Shown here: in pieces, positions 44,657 through 52,910 of the stretch
Layout: each line of letters opens with the position of its first letter
How positions within the stretch are numbered: position 1 is the stretch's first letter
DNA from: Balneola sp. EhC07
Lineage (GTDB): Bacteria; Bacteroidota; Rhodothermia; Balneolales; Balneolaceae
DNA length: 64,000 nucleotides
Direction of reading: 5' to 3'
Assembly: GCF_001650905.1 (NCBI RefSeq)
Contig: NZ_LXYG01000008.1
Coordinates: forward strand, 37,314 to 101,313
The notes under the pieces: model-generated
Databases searched by the model: none
Seen by the model: the letters and a program-made list of their open reading frames with translations, nothing else
What the model was told of the DNA's origin: nothing
Translations under genes and position numbers: made by a program

Positions 44657-44914
44657 TCAGCTTAAAGGCTCAACATTGATAAACTTTCTGCCACCTGATT
44701 TGATGGAGAAATTTACGTGACCATCAGCTACAGCAAAAAGAGTATCATCTCCACCACGCTTAACATTTAAGCCCGGGTGAAACTTGGTTCCTCTTTGACG
44801 CATAATGATATTTCCTGAGCGAACAAATTCGCCACCAAATTTCTTTACGCCTAATCGTTTACTTTCTGAATCTCGTCCGTTTCTAGTAGAACCTTGACCT
44901 TTCTTATGTGCCAT
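44657..44914 (-). CDS. rpmA: 50S ribosomal protein L27
   Basis: An 85-residue protein with the classical [20 protein letters not shown] start, [15 protein letters not shown] and a final VNVEP-like tail. The N-terminus has no Firmicutes-type cleavable extension. It functions at the peptidyl-transferase centre. It lies 25 nt downstream of rplU, the standard gene pair, and is followed by a terminator. Confidence 0.98.
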   Translation of the reverse strand: MAHKKGQGSTRNGRDSESKRLGVKKFGGEFVRSGNIIMRQRGTKFHPGLNVKRGGDDTLFAVADGHVNFSIKSGGRKFINVEPLS

Positions 44915-44939
44915 TGTACTTAGATATTAGGAATTAAAA

Positions 44940-45443
44940 TTAACTTAACGCTTCGATAAGCTCAGCTTTCTTCATACTGGAATATCCAGTTAGTCCCTTT
45001 TCAGAGGCCATTTTCTTAAGCTCAGCAACGGTTAGCGATGATAGATCTGAAGTAGCTTTTTCAGCTTTTACTTCAGTTTTAGTTTCTTCTTTTTTAGGAG
45101 CTGCTTTCTTAGCAGTCTTTTTTGTACTTCCAGATGCAGAAATAGACTCAATTTGAATTTGAGACATTACTTGTCGGTGTCCGTTCAATTTCTGATAACC
45201 TTTTCTTCTTTTCTTCTTGAAAACAAGAACTTTATCAGATTTAACGGTGTCAAGAATAGTTGCTGTTACAGAAGCTCCATCAACTACAGGCTTCCCAACT
45301 TTAACAGCGCCTTTATCATCTTTTAGTAAAAGAACATTGTCAAAAGTAACAGAATCTGAATCTACATTTTGCTTGTCAACAAAAAGAACATCGTTCTCAG
45401 CTACTTTGTATTGATGCCCGCCGATTTCTACTATAGCGTACAT
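44940..45443 (-). CDS. rplU: 50S ribosomal protein L21 with C-terminal Rho_N/SAP-like extension
   Basis: A 167-residue protein. Residues 1-103 are a standard L21 (MYAIVEIGGHQYKVAENDVL; KVLVFKKKRRKGYQKLNGHRQ). After a Lys/Ala/Glu-rich linker (about 108-130) comes a 35-residue module, LTVAELKKMASEKGLTGYSS then KKAELIEALS, matching the Rho N-terminal/SAP helix-extended-helix motif, a nucleic-acid-binding fold. The usual L21 is about 103 residues. It is the first gene of the rplU-rpmA pair; its leader (45444-45579) is AT-rich with no gene. Confidence 0.95.
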   Translation of the reverse strand: MYAIVEIGGHQYKVAENDVLFVDKQNVDSDSVTFDNVLLLKDDKGAVKVGKPVVDGASVTATILDTVKSDKVLVFKKKRRKGYQKLNGHRQVMSQIQIESISASGSTKKTAKKAAPKKEETKTEVKAEKATSDLSSLTVAELKKMASEKGLTGYSSMKKAELIEALS

Positions 45444-45579
45444 GGGTATTTAATTTCTTTTTTGGATTATTTTAGAGCTTACAAAGATAAGCGATTGTTC
45501 TCATAAAACAAAGCAAAAAACTAACTGTTCTTTATATTTTGAACTGTTAAATTGATTCGGATTCTAAAACAAAACTTTT

Positions 45580-45744
45580 ATGGCAATGAGCAAGTTACCT
45601 TCATTACACAAACAGGCTTTCAAATATAAAAATACCAAAAGATTACAGCATGATGGTGGGAGAGCTTGGATCAAAGATTCTCAACTTCATGAGGCCCGTA
45701 AAGATGCTAATGGTAAATTTATGACCGTAAAAAAATCTTCTTAA
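45580..45744 (+). CDS. Small basic protein, 54 residues
   Basis: Translated by eye: starts MAMSKLPSLHKQAF, contains YKNTKRLQHDGGRAWIKDS and ends MTVKKSS. It is rich in Lys, Arg and His, with no membrane segment. No family is recognised. It lies in the 307-bp gap between rplU and the AraC-type regulator and is co-directional with the latter, whose GTG start is six bases after this stop. A nucleic-acid-binding or ribosome-associated role is conceivable from charge alone. No strong Shine-Dalgarno is visible. Confidence 0.55.
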   Translation: MAMSKLPSLHKQAFKYKNTKRLQHDGGRAWIKDSQLHEARKDANGKFMTVKKSS

Positions 45745-45750
45745 ACACTA

Positions 45751-46893
45751 GTGGTACCGGAAATATCATTAGATAGCTGGTCGATTTTTTTTATGCTGGC
45801 TTCGGCACAAGGAATATTCTTGTCCGTGGTTTTCTTTATCAAAAGAAATTCACAACCTGAGATCTTACTGAATATTCTGGTTCTCTTATTCTCGATTACA
45901 CTGATAGATTATGTTGCTTTCTGGACTAATTTCAGGTTTGAATTTCCACACGTCAATAGAATTTCTTCTGCCTTTCCTTTTCTTTTCGGCCCACTTTTTT
46001 ATCTGTACATAAGATCTTTTATCAATAGCCGCGATCTTGATAGAAAAGGCCTGATTCATGCTCTTCCGTTTGTTTTCCATCTAATTATACTAGTCCCGTA
46101 TTATGTATTAGACGGGAGTACAAAAATCGAAATGCTTTTAAATCGGCAGATATTTCTTTTCGACAATGAGTTTGTACAAACCGTATTCCTTAATATAGCA
46201 AATGTACTGCCGATAGTAATGACGTTACATTTGGGGATTTACACGATTTTAGGTTTCAAACTGATATCTGAGAAGGATCTTAGCAATGTAAAGGAGAGCG
46301 CAGGTCGGTGGTTAACCATACTCAGATACTCTTTTATTGGTTTTACAGTTAGTTTCGCCTCGTACTACATCATGGTTTATATATTCAGCTATAATTTAGC
46401 TTATGATTATGCAATTTCTGTGGCAATGAGTGTATTCATTTATGCAATTGGATACTTTGGATTCATCTCCCCGGAAGTATTGGAAGGTGATATTGAATCC
46501 CATACTGAGAGGGGAAAATATTCAAACTCGGGTTTGACACATTCCACAGCTGAAAAACTTAAAGAACAACTTATCAAGCTAATGGAGAACGATAAATTGT
46601 TCCTTAAAAGTAATTTAAAATTAAAAGATCTGGCAAATGCTGTAGGTGAATCAAAGCATCATGTATCTCAGGTTATTAATGATGAATTGGAAACTACTTT
46701 TTCTGCATTTGTAAATGAATATCGTATCAAGGAATCCCAAGCGTTACTTCTAAACAAGACTGATGAATTAAATATGTATGGCATTGCAAAAGAGTCAGGA
46801 TTTAATAATAAAACTACTTTTAGTCTGGCTTTTAAAAGGCATACAGGTTTAACCCCTTCGCTGTATCAAAAGAAGTTTCAAGATTCTAAATAA
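45751..46893 (+). CDS. AraC-type transcriptional regulator with N-terminal membrane domain
   Basis: A 380-residue protein. About seven hydrophobic segments cover residues 8-240, opening with SWSIFFMLASAQGIFLSVVFF, which matches the 'AAQGLFL' start seen in membrane AraC regulators of Bacteroidota. The C-terminal 100 residues are a double helix-turn-helix (LKDLANAVGESKHHVSQVIN; GIAKESGFNNKTTFSLAFKRHTGLTPSLYQ). It probably senses a membrane or extracellular signal. GTG 45751 is the first start after an in-frame stop. The target is unknown; the next gene (DUF1579-like) is a candidate. Confidence 0.88.
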   Translation: MVPEISLDSWSIFFMLASAQGIFLSVVFFIKRNSQPEILLNILVLLFSITLIDYVAFWTNFRFEFPHVNRISSAFPFLFGPLFYLYIRSFINSRDLDRKGLIHALPFVFHLIILVPYYVLDGSTKIEMLLNRQIFLFDNEFVQTVFLNIANVLPIVMTLHLGIYTILGFKLISEKDLSNVKESAGRWLTILRYSFIGFTVSFASYYIMVYIFSYNLAYDYAISVAMSVFIYAIGYFGFISPEVLEGDIESHTERGKYSNSGLTHSTAEKLKEQLIKLMENDKLFLKSNLKLKDLANAVGESKHHVSQVINDELETTFSAFVNEYRIKESQALLLNKTDELNMYGIAKESGFNNKTTFSLAFKRHTGLTPSLYQKKFQDSK

Positions 46894-47001
46894 ATACGCT
46901 TTAAAGTTTTTAAATCCGATAGGATTTATTCGCTTCCAATTATTTCTCAGGTTACGGTTTACTAAATTATATGTAGACATAAACCTTAGTTGAGGATTCA
47001 A

Positions 47002-47505
47002 ATGAGAAAATTATTTCTGCTTTTATTTTTAGGTTTCTATTCATCAGTAGCTTTAACACAACAAGCTCCTTGTTCTTCAGAGGAACATCGTCAATTTGAT
47101 TTTTGGGTTGGCGAATGGGAAGTAAAAAACCCCAATGATCAGGTAGTTGGAAGTTCTAAGATAGAACTGGCTTCGAATAACTGTGCGTTGCTTGAAAACT
47201 GGACAAACGCCAGAGGGTTAGGAGGTAAAAGCCTGAACTATTACAGTATCTTAGATCAGAAGTGGCATCAGAAATGGATTGGGGCTAATGGAATTCCGAT
47301 AGAGTTTTCAGGTACCTATAATAAAGAAAGAAAAGCTTTGGAGTATTCCGGTGAAGGAGTTGGGCAGGGCGGAATCCCGCTGTTAAACAAACTTACTTTT
47401 TTTCATCTCACTGATGATCATGTAAGACAACTTTGGGAACAGTCCACAGACGACGGAAAAACCTGGAATACGGTATTTGATGGACATTACAGAAGAAAAA
47501 AGTAG
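47002..47505 (+). CDS. Exported DUF1579-like protein
   Basis: A 167-residue protein with a signal peptide (MRKLFLLLFLGFYSSVALTQQ) and a compact beta-rich domain starting HRQFDFWVGEWEVKNP, the typical opening of DUF1579-type lipocalin-like proteins. Two cysteines (PCSSEE, NNCALL) may form a disulfide. ATG 47002 has a good TGAGG site 6-7 nt upstream; the longer TTG form is rejected. The function is unknown. It converges on lexA with a shared hairpin over both stop codons. Confidence 0.8.
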   Translation: MRKLFLLLFLGFYSSVALTQQAPCSSEEHRQFDFWVGEWEVKNPNDQVVGSSKIELASNNCALLENWTNARGLGGKSLNYYSILDQKWHQKWIGANGIPIEFSGTYNKERKALEYSGEGVGQGGIPLLNKLTFFHLTDDHVRQLWEQSTDDGKTWNTVFDGHYRRKK

Positions 47506-47531
47506 CTTAAGTAATTTTTTAAGCTACTTTT
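47498..47531. terminator. Bidirectional hairpin spanning the stops of the DUF1579-like gene and lexA
   Basis: AAAAGTAGCTT (47498-47508) and AAGCTACTTTT (47521-47531) pair perfectly over 11 bp around a 12-nt loop. T-tracts follow the stem on both strands. The stem contains the stop codons of both convergent genes, so coding sequence doubles as terminator. Confidence 0.75.
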
Positions 47532-48178
47532 GAAGTTGCTCTCTGAAACCCTTGGCGATTAATATGTCCGATATATTTACCTATGATTCGGACTTCTTCA
47601 AAAACATCCGGCTCAACGATAATATCGTCATAACTTTCATTTGCAGCTTCTAATCGCAGTCCATTACTACCCCAATAGATCTTTTTTAAGCTGGTTTCTC
47701 CGTTATAGAGAACTGCACCGATATCACCGTTTTTAACGTCGGTGTCCATAAGCACTACCAGATCTCCATCATAAATATCAACGTCTTTCATACTAAACCC
47801 CGAAACGCGGAGCGCAAATAGTTGATCTAAGTTCGGAAATAGGGATGACAATGTGATCTTTCCGAGATCTGCTTCAACGGCTTCTTGTAAATAACCGGCG
47901 GCAATAAGACCGCGAATTGGAATTCCATCCTGATCGTCATAATCTTCCAGCAAATTCTTTTTCTTCTCTTTGGGAAGATCGTACTCTTCATCATTCCGCT
48001 TAATCAGAAATCCTTTTTTAAGTAAAGCCTGAATGTTTTGGGTAACACTATTTGGCGATCGATAATCAAAATGCTCAGCAATTTCTCTGTAGGTCGGCCA
48101 TACATCGTATTCTTTTTTATATTCCACGATGTAATTAAAAAATTCCTGTTGTTTTCTCGTTAAATGTGCATTATCCAT
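47519..48178 (-). CDS. lexA: LexA-type SOS repressor
   Basis: A 219-residue protein. The N-terminal winged helix (TRKQQEFFNYIVEYKKEYDVWPTYREIA) is followed by the self-cleavage site Ala94-Gly95 in GLIAAGYLQEA and the S24 serine/lysine dyad Ser129 (SGFSMKDVDIYDGD) and Lys165 (ETSLKKIYW). All catalytic parts are intact, unlike in the UmuD homologue nearby. The linker between domains is longer and more charged than in E. coli LexA. The operator-like direct repeat at 48195-48212 is 17 nt upstream of its ATG. Confidence 0.94.
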   Translation of the reverse strand: MDNAHLTRKQQEFFNYIVEYKKEYDVWPTYREIAEHFDYRSPNSVTQNIQALLKKGFLIKRNDEEYDLPKEKKKNLLEDYDDQDGIPIRGLIAAGYLQEAVEADLGKITLSSLFPNLDQLFALRVSGFSMKDVDIYDGDLVVLMDTDVKNGDIGAVLYNGETSLKKIYWGSNGLRLEAANESYDDIIVEPDVFEEVRIIGKYIGHINRQGFQRATSKVA

Positions 48179-48194
48179 AGCATGATATTACTTA

Positions 48195-48212
48195 ATGTGT
48201 AAAGTATGTGCA
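48195..48212 (-). promoter_or_regulatory. Candidate LexA operator at lexA (11-bp-period direct repeat)
   Basis: Reading with the lexA strand: TGCACAT-ACTT-TACACAT. The same TRYACAT-N4-TRCACAT layout occurs upstream of umuD (52082-52099). It lies between lexA and the divergent HEAT/cyclophilin gene and could control both. Confidence 0.6.
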
Positions 48213-48259
48213 ATAAACGAAGTTCTTTAATCAGTGTCAATAAAAAATGTGTGTGATTC

Positions 48260-50272
48260 ATGTATAAAATTATTTCAGTCTTTGTATTAACCTTTTTACT
48301 GTTTGCTTGTGACCCTGCTAAGAAAGAAGCCGGTCGACTGCTTACTCAAGAATATCCGGATCTCTATGAAGCAGTTTACGCACGAGATGGTCAGGCTTTA
48401 ATGGAATTCACTTCACATAAAGATGAAAGAGTTCGTGTACAAGCTTGGCAAGCATTGATAAATACACCGGTTAGTGATATTGATGCATTAATAGATCTGG
48501 CATCAAAAACCAATACCAAAGAAGCATGGTCATCTCTTTGGTTGAAGGAACTTTCTGAAGAACAACAAGAGAGGTTAAACGAGCTTTTTATAGCAAGCAA
48601 TGCTTCCAACATAGGTTTGGTTTCGGCTTTAGGAGAGTTGGGAAATAGTCGCTCGCTAGAATTGCTTTTAGAAGAAGATGTACCACCAAATCAGAACATG
48701 GAATTTCAACTTGCTTACGCCATTGGTCGTTTAACAGGAAATATAGAAGCAACTGAAGAACAGCAAATTCAGATCATAGAAAGAGCGCTGTCCACAACTA
48801 ACAGTAAAGCAGCTCAGGCTTATTTGTACGGATTTTACAGAACAAGAAATGATCAGGAAAAACAGGGGTTGACTCCTAATGCATTAGACAAATTGATAGA
48901 ACTTTGGGAGAATTATTATCCTGATGAAATAGGTCCAGACCGCTATATAGCAGCACTGTTAATGAAAGATCACTCAGGTTTAGTGTTTCATCATTTTATC
49001 GATAAGGATTATGTTTTGATGGATGCTCAATTGGCTATTGAAATTATTCAGAGTATTGGAAGAAATGAAGAAAATGATTCATACGCTCCGGTAGCTCTGA
49101 ATGCTTTTGTTCAACACAGAAATCCTAATGTTGTTATCCAGGCTCTGCGGGTAATAGCCGCAAAAGAAGAGTTTGCTAAAGAAATCAATAACTCATTATT
49201 AAATGCTACAGCGCTGAATGTTGCTGTTGAACCTCATGTAAGACTTGCCGGTTTCAATGCTTCAGTAAACCCTGAAAAATATATTGATGATCTACTGCCT
49301 ATTGGAACTGAAGATCCATACTTGCAGGGGCTTAGATATTCTGCACTAAAAAAGGTTTGGAGCGAAGCTGAAGTTTTTGACTATTTAGTTGCCGATATAG
49401 ATACTTCACAAGGATTACTCTACAGTTTTCTTTTAAGTGAAATGAATACTCTTTGGGCAAATTTGGATGAACAAATCAAAACCGAAGAGAGGATAGAGCA
49501 AGTACATAACATTTTGTTTACAGCATTGGAAAAAGGAGAGAGAGCATTTACAATGCAAGCCTTGCATTCAGATGAAAACGTAGTAACTGAAGAAGACTTT
49601 GAGAAGTTAATAGCTCTTTTAAATGATAGATCTGTAGTTGATGATATAGATATTTTCCGATCAGTTACTTCGATACTAAAAAACAGATTTGAAGAAGAAT
49701 CGGAAGTCATGATCACTCAGTTTTATGAGAATGCGGGACATGACCTAAAGCAAAGTTTAATAGCACAGGAATGGTCTTTCATAGAAGATTCTTTGGCTCC
49801 TGTAAGATTCAGAAAGCCTGATTGGGACCGACTGGCCGATTTGGGACCAAACCCTGTCTGGGTCTTGGAAACAAGAAAGGGAGATATAGAAATTACTGTT
49901 GATGTGTTAACCGCACCAGCTACAATTTCCGGAATGGATAGTTTGATTACCAATGGTCATTATAATGGTGTCGCATTTCATAGAGTTGTTCCAAACTTTG
50001 TTATTCAGGGAGGAGACGTTGAAACCGGATTAGGTTTTGGAGGTCCGGATTATACAGTACCAACCGAAGCAAGTGCCGCTCATTATTTCAGAGGTAAAGC
50101 AGGGATTGCAAGTTCAGGTCCGGATACAGAAGGAAGCCAATATTTCTTTATGCATGTTTGGGCTCCGCACTTAAATGGCCGTTATACCATTTTTGGAGAA
50201 GTTACCGACGGAATGAGTGTGGTTGACAGAATAACACAGGGAGACGTTGTTCAAAGATCTTACTGGAAATAA
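48260..50272 (+). CDS. Lipoprotein with HEAT-like repeats and C-terminal cyclophilin-type prolyl isomerase domain
   Basis: A 670-residue protein with lipobox LLFAC at about residue 17. Residues 30-500 are helical, HEAT-like (for example DERVRVQAWQALINTPVSDID, LGNSRSLELLLEEDV). The last 150 residues are a cyclophilin domain with the core motifs AFHRVVPNFVIQGGD (catalytic Arg in FHR), EGSQYFFMH and LNGRYTIFGEVTDGMSVVD. It is likely an envelope foldase with a scaffold for clients. It is divergent from lexA, with an 81-nt shared intergenic region carrying the candidate LexA operator. Confidence 0.9.
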   Translation: MYKIISVFVLTFLLFACDPAKKEAGRLLTQEYPDLYEAVYARDGQALMEFTSHKDERVRVQAWQALINTPVSDIDALIDLASKTNTKEAWSSLWLKELSEEQQERLNELFIASNASNIGLVSALGELGNSRSLELLLEEDVPPNQNMEFQLAYAIGRLTGNIEATEEQQIQIIERALSTTNSKAAQAYLYGFYRTRNDQEKQGLTPNALDKLIELWENYYPDEIGPDRYIAALLMKDHSGLVFHHFIDKDYVLMDAQLAIEIIQSIGRNEENDSYAPVALNAFVQHRNPNVVIQALRVIAAKEEFAKEINNSLLNATALNVAVEPHVRLAGFNASVNPEKYIDDLLPIGTEDPYLQGLRYSALKKVWSEAEVFDYLVADIDTSQGLLYSFLLSEMNTLWANLDEQIKTEERIEQVHNILFTALEKGERAFTMQALHSDENVVTEEDFEKLIALLNDRSVVDDIDIFRSVTSILKNRFEEESEVMITQFYENAGHDLKQSLIAQEWSFIEDSLAPVRFRKPDWDRLADLGPNPVWVLETRKGDIEITVDVLTAPATISGMDSLITNGHYNGVAFHRVVPNFVIQGGDVETGLGFGGPDYTVPTEASAAHYFRGKAGIASSGPDTEGSQYFFMHVWAPHLNGRYTIFGEVTDGMSVVDRITQGDVVQRSYWK

Positions 50273-50280
50273 GTGATCTG

Positions 50281-51603
50281 TTATTTTGCTTTTACCACCA
50301 TTAGTTCACTCCAGCGTGTAGTGTATCTGTTGCTGAGGTAGTTTTGATTCATCAACCATTTGTTGCGATGTTCTTTCTCTTTATGCAACCCGGTTGAGGC
50401 AAAAGCAGCTTTATTTCTTCCAAATTTTGAGTTGATCTCATCCAAACATTCCATGAGCCTGAATTGTTGTTGGGTATATAAATGAGGATCAAAAAGATCC
50501 ATTTGGACTTCACTGTTTGGCACAATTCCGGTTAACATCACTGCCGCTTTTTTATACTTGGTGTTTTCCATGTACACATGATTCACCAATCCTTTTGCTA
50601 ATCTGATCAATGTAGGCGTGTTTGCAGTGGGGACTTTCAAAGAAGTGCCTGCAGAATATTTATACTGTCCTTTTAGATTCGAATATTTATCTCCAATCAG
50701 CATAATTCTTAATAAAGAAGCTACCGAATTTTGGGAACGAAGTTTTTCAGCTGCCCGGGATGCGTATGTTGAAATAGCTTCCTGCAAGTGGTCTAATTCA
50801 TATATCGGAGTTCCAAACATCCTGGAAGTCAAGATACCCTTTCGCTTATCCAGAGCTTCACCCATTTTTATACATGGCATTCCATTTAATTCCAGTACGG
50901 TTCGTAGACCGGTTACATGCAGATTTTTTCGCACCCACTTTCGGTTCTGTACAGTATTCTTTAATTGAAATGCATTTTCGATGCCGTGACGGTGCAGGCG
51001 GATAGTCATTCCACTGCCAATGCCCCAAATTTTCTGGACAGGCAGATCTTTTAGATGCTGATCCGTTTCATCCTGATTGGAAAGAGCAAGTACGCCATCA
51101 AATAATGGATTTCTTTTAGCGATACTGTTTGCAACTTTTGCTAATGTTTTGCTTGGTGCAATTCCTACGGATACCGGTAAGCCGGTCCATTGTTGTATGG
51201 TTTCTTTTATATAAGCTCCGTATTCGTTAAGGTCGTCGAAAATATTGGTAGAAACTCTGGCAAAAGCTTCATCAATACTATACACTTCAATATTATGTGA
51301 AAGTTGATCTAAAACATCCATTACTCTGTCAGACATATCTCCGTAAAGAGCATAATTTGATGAACGAACAACTACTCCTTTTTCTTTGAATAACTTTCTG
51401 GATTTAAACTCCGGAGCTCCCATTTCAACTCCGGCCTCTTTAGCTTCTTCTGAACGAGCAATTACACAACCATCATTGTTTGATAGAATAGCAATGGGTT
51501 TGTCATTAAGAGTTGGATCAAACACACGCTCACAAGAAGCATAAAAGTTATTGCAATCTATCATTGCATAAGCAGTAGGTAAATTATAAGGATCGATATT
51601 CAT
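50281..51603 (-). CDS. umuC: Y-family DNA polymerase V catalytic subunit UmuC
   Basis: A 440-residue translesion polymerase. Palm metal ligands are visible in MIDCNNFYASCERVFDP (about 14-30) and the YSIDEAFARV motif (about 105). The fingers motif VVVRSSNYALYGDMSDR, the HhH region (VQKIWGIGSGMTIRLHRHG) and the C-terminal UmuC extension with PHLYTQQQFRLM follow. Catalytic residues are intact. It starts 7 nt after umuD and is presumably SOS-controlled through the operator upstream of umuD. Confidence 0.96.
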   Translation of the reverse strand: MNIDPYNLPTAYAMIDCNNFYASCERVFDPTLNDKPIAILSNNDGCVIARSEEAKEAGVEMGAPEFKSRKLFKEKGVVVRSSNYALYGDMSDRVMDVLDQLSHNIEVYSIDEAFARVSTNIFDDLNEYGAYIKETIQQWTGLPVSVGIAPSKTLAKVANSIAKRNPLFDGVLALSNQDETDQHLKDLPVQKIWGIGSGMTIRLHRHGIENAFQLKNTVQNRKWVRKNLHVTGLRTVLELNGMPCIKMGEALDKRKGILTSRMFGTPIYELDHLQEAISTYASRAAEKLRSQNSVASLLRIMLIGDKYSNLKGQYKYSAGTSLKVPTANTPTLIRLAKGLVNHVYMENTKYKKAAVMLTGIVPNSEVQMDLFDPHLYTQQQFRLMECLDEINSKFGRNKAAFASTGLHKEKEHRNKWLMNQNYLSNRYTTRWSELMVVKAK

Positions 51604-51610
51604 ATCTATT

Positions 51611-52054
51611 TTATCCTTCCTCCAATCTGAATCGATGGATTACATGTGTAACCACTCCCCAAATAGTCCACGCTGTTTCTTTGGTGATAGGAATAGGTTG
51701 TAAGCTTGTATCATCAGAAACTAAAAATATGCGGGAGCCTTGTTTAGCAAATCTCCGGATGGAGGGTTCTTCATCAATGGAAGTAACAATGATATTTCCA
51801 TGACGGGGAGTAATTGACCGATCCACGATCAGTATATCTTTATCATGTATTCCCGAGCGTTGCATTGCATTTCCCTGAGCTCGAACATAAAAAGTGGCGG
51901 ACGGTCTGAACACAACAAGCTCCTCGAGATTCAAGGCTTTTTCCAGATGATCTGAAGCCGGAGAGGGGAATCCCGTTTCCATTTTTCGGGCTAATTCAAG
52001 TCGACCTGTTCTTGAGCGGGTATCCGTATCTTTTTGTACTTCTATGCTTCTCAT
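51611..52054 (-). CDS. umuD: UmuD homologue lacking the Ser/Lys self-cleavage dyad
   Basis: A 147-residue S24-fold protein. Family features are FPSPASDHLEKALNLEELVV near residue 29 and HDKDILIVDRSITPRHGNIIV. In E. coli UmuD the cleavage site is Cys24-Gly25 and the dyad is Ser60 (GDSM) with Lys97 (FTVKK). Here the cleavage pair is Thr27-Gly28, the serine is Ala63 (GNAM) and the lysine is Arg100 (PSIRR). Self-cleavage to UmuD' therefore looks impossible by the known mechanism. The gene is otherwise normal in length and sits directly before umuC. Confidence 0.9.
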   Translation of the reverse strand: MRSIEVQKDTDTRSRTGRLELARKMETGFPSPASDHLEKALNLEELVVFRPSATFYVRAQGNAMQRSGIHDKDILIVDRSITPRHGNIIVTSIDEEPSIRRFAKQGSRIFLVSDDTSLQPIPITKETAWTIWGVVTHVIHRFRLEEG

Positions 52055-52081
52055 TGAGGGATTTATTTACATATTTAATAT

Positions 52082-52099
52082 ATGTGCATTATATGTATA
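52082..52099 (-). promoter_or_regulatory. Candidate LexA operator at umuDC (11-bp-period direct repeat)
   Basis: With the umuD strand: TATACAT-AATA-TGCACAT, 28 nt upstream of the umuD ATG. It matches the lexA-upstream repeat in spacing and in 12 of 14 arm positions when R/Y matches are allowed. It could also affect divergent crtZ. Confidence 0.6.
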
Positions 52100-52200
52100 A
52101 ATACATTCGACCCAAAATTATTTCCGATAAATTTTTCAGTTTTTGAATGATATTTTTCAAAAATCTCTTTCTTAGAGATAAGAAACTTTAAATGCTTTAG

Positions 52201-52659
52201 ATGATATTGATAGCTTACATTTTATTGGGCTTTACAGGAATGGAAATTGTTTCCTATTGTGTGCACCGGTGGCTATTCCATGGCGTACTTTGGAGGATTC
52301 ATGAATCTCATCATACCCCTGATCACGGGCTATTTGAGATGAACGATATTTTCTCATTCGTTTTTGCGGGGATTTCTATGTGGCTGATAATAGTAGGAGC
52401 GGATACCATGTTTACTTCACCCGCTTTTGGAATAGGGGCAGGGATTGCATTATATGGTTTACTTTATTTCATAATCCATGACTTATTCACACATAAAAGG
52501 TTTATGCCTTTTAAAAGTGATAACTGGTTTATGAAATTAGTGCGTAGAGCTCATCAACGTCACCATCAGGATGCAGGAAAAAAAGGTCATGAGCCATACG
52601 GACTTTTTCTGTTTCCCTACGACAAATATCCGGAGAAAAAGAGAAATAAGTCAGGTTAA
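52201..52659 (+). CDS. crtZ: Beta-carotene hydroxylase (CrtZ family)
   Basis: A 152-residue membrane di-iron hydroxylase. The four histidine boxes of the family are present in order: HRWLFH (about 22), HESHH (about 35), HDLFTH (about 97) and HQRHH (about 119), with hydrophobic segments between them. It converts beta-carotene to zeaxanthin-type xanthophylls, consistent with an orange-pigmented bacterium. No other carotenoid genes are in the window. It is transcribed divergently from umuDC. Confidence 0.9.
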   Translation: MILIAYILLGFTGMEIVSYCVHRWLFHGVLWRIHESHHTPDHGLFEMNDIFSFVFAGISMWLIIVGADTMFTSPAFGIGAGIALYGLLYFIIHDLFTHKRFMPFKSDNWFMKLVRRAHQRHHQDAGKKGHEPYGLFLFPYDKYPEKKRNKSG

Positions 52660-52727
52660 AGAACTTTTTGAAATGAATGGGTGATTATAGATATTAATCG
52701 TAAAGAGTAACAACAGGACTCTCACAA

Positions 52728-52910
52728 ATGATTACAAAAGCAAAGCTTAAAGCACATATAGATCAGTTTCCGGATGAGTTATCAATTGATGAATTGATTG
52801 ATCGATTAGTATTCATAGATAAACTCGAAAAGAGGATTGAAAAATCTGAGTCAGGAGATATTATTTCTGAAAAAGAAGTAGAACAAGAAATGAAGGAATG
52901 GTTCAGATAA
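52728..52910 (+). CDS. Antitoxin of a ParE-type toxin-antitoxin pair
   Basis: A 60-residue acidic helical protein (MITKAKLKAHIDQFPDELSI; SIDELIDRLVFIDKLEKRIE) ending EKEVEQEMKEWFR. The short size, the amphipathic C-terminus and a 13-base overlap with the ParE-like toxin define it as the antitoxin. The C-terminal region resembles antitoxins paired with ParE in many genomes. It probably autoregulates the pair. Confidence 0.8.
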   Translation: MITKAKLKAHIDQFPDELSIDELIDRLVFIDKLEKRIEKSESGDIISEKEVEQEMKEWFR

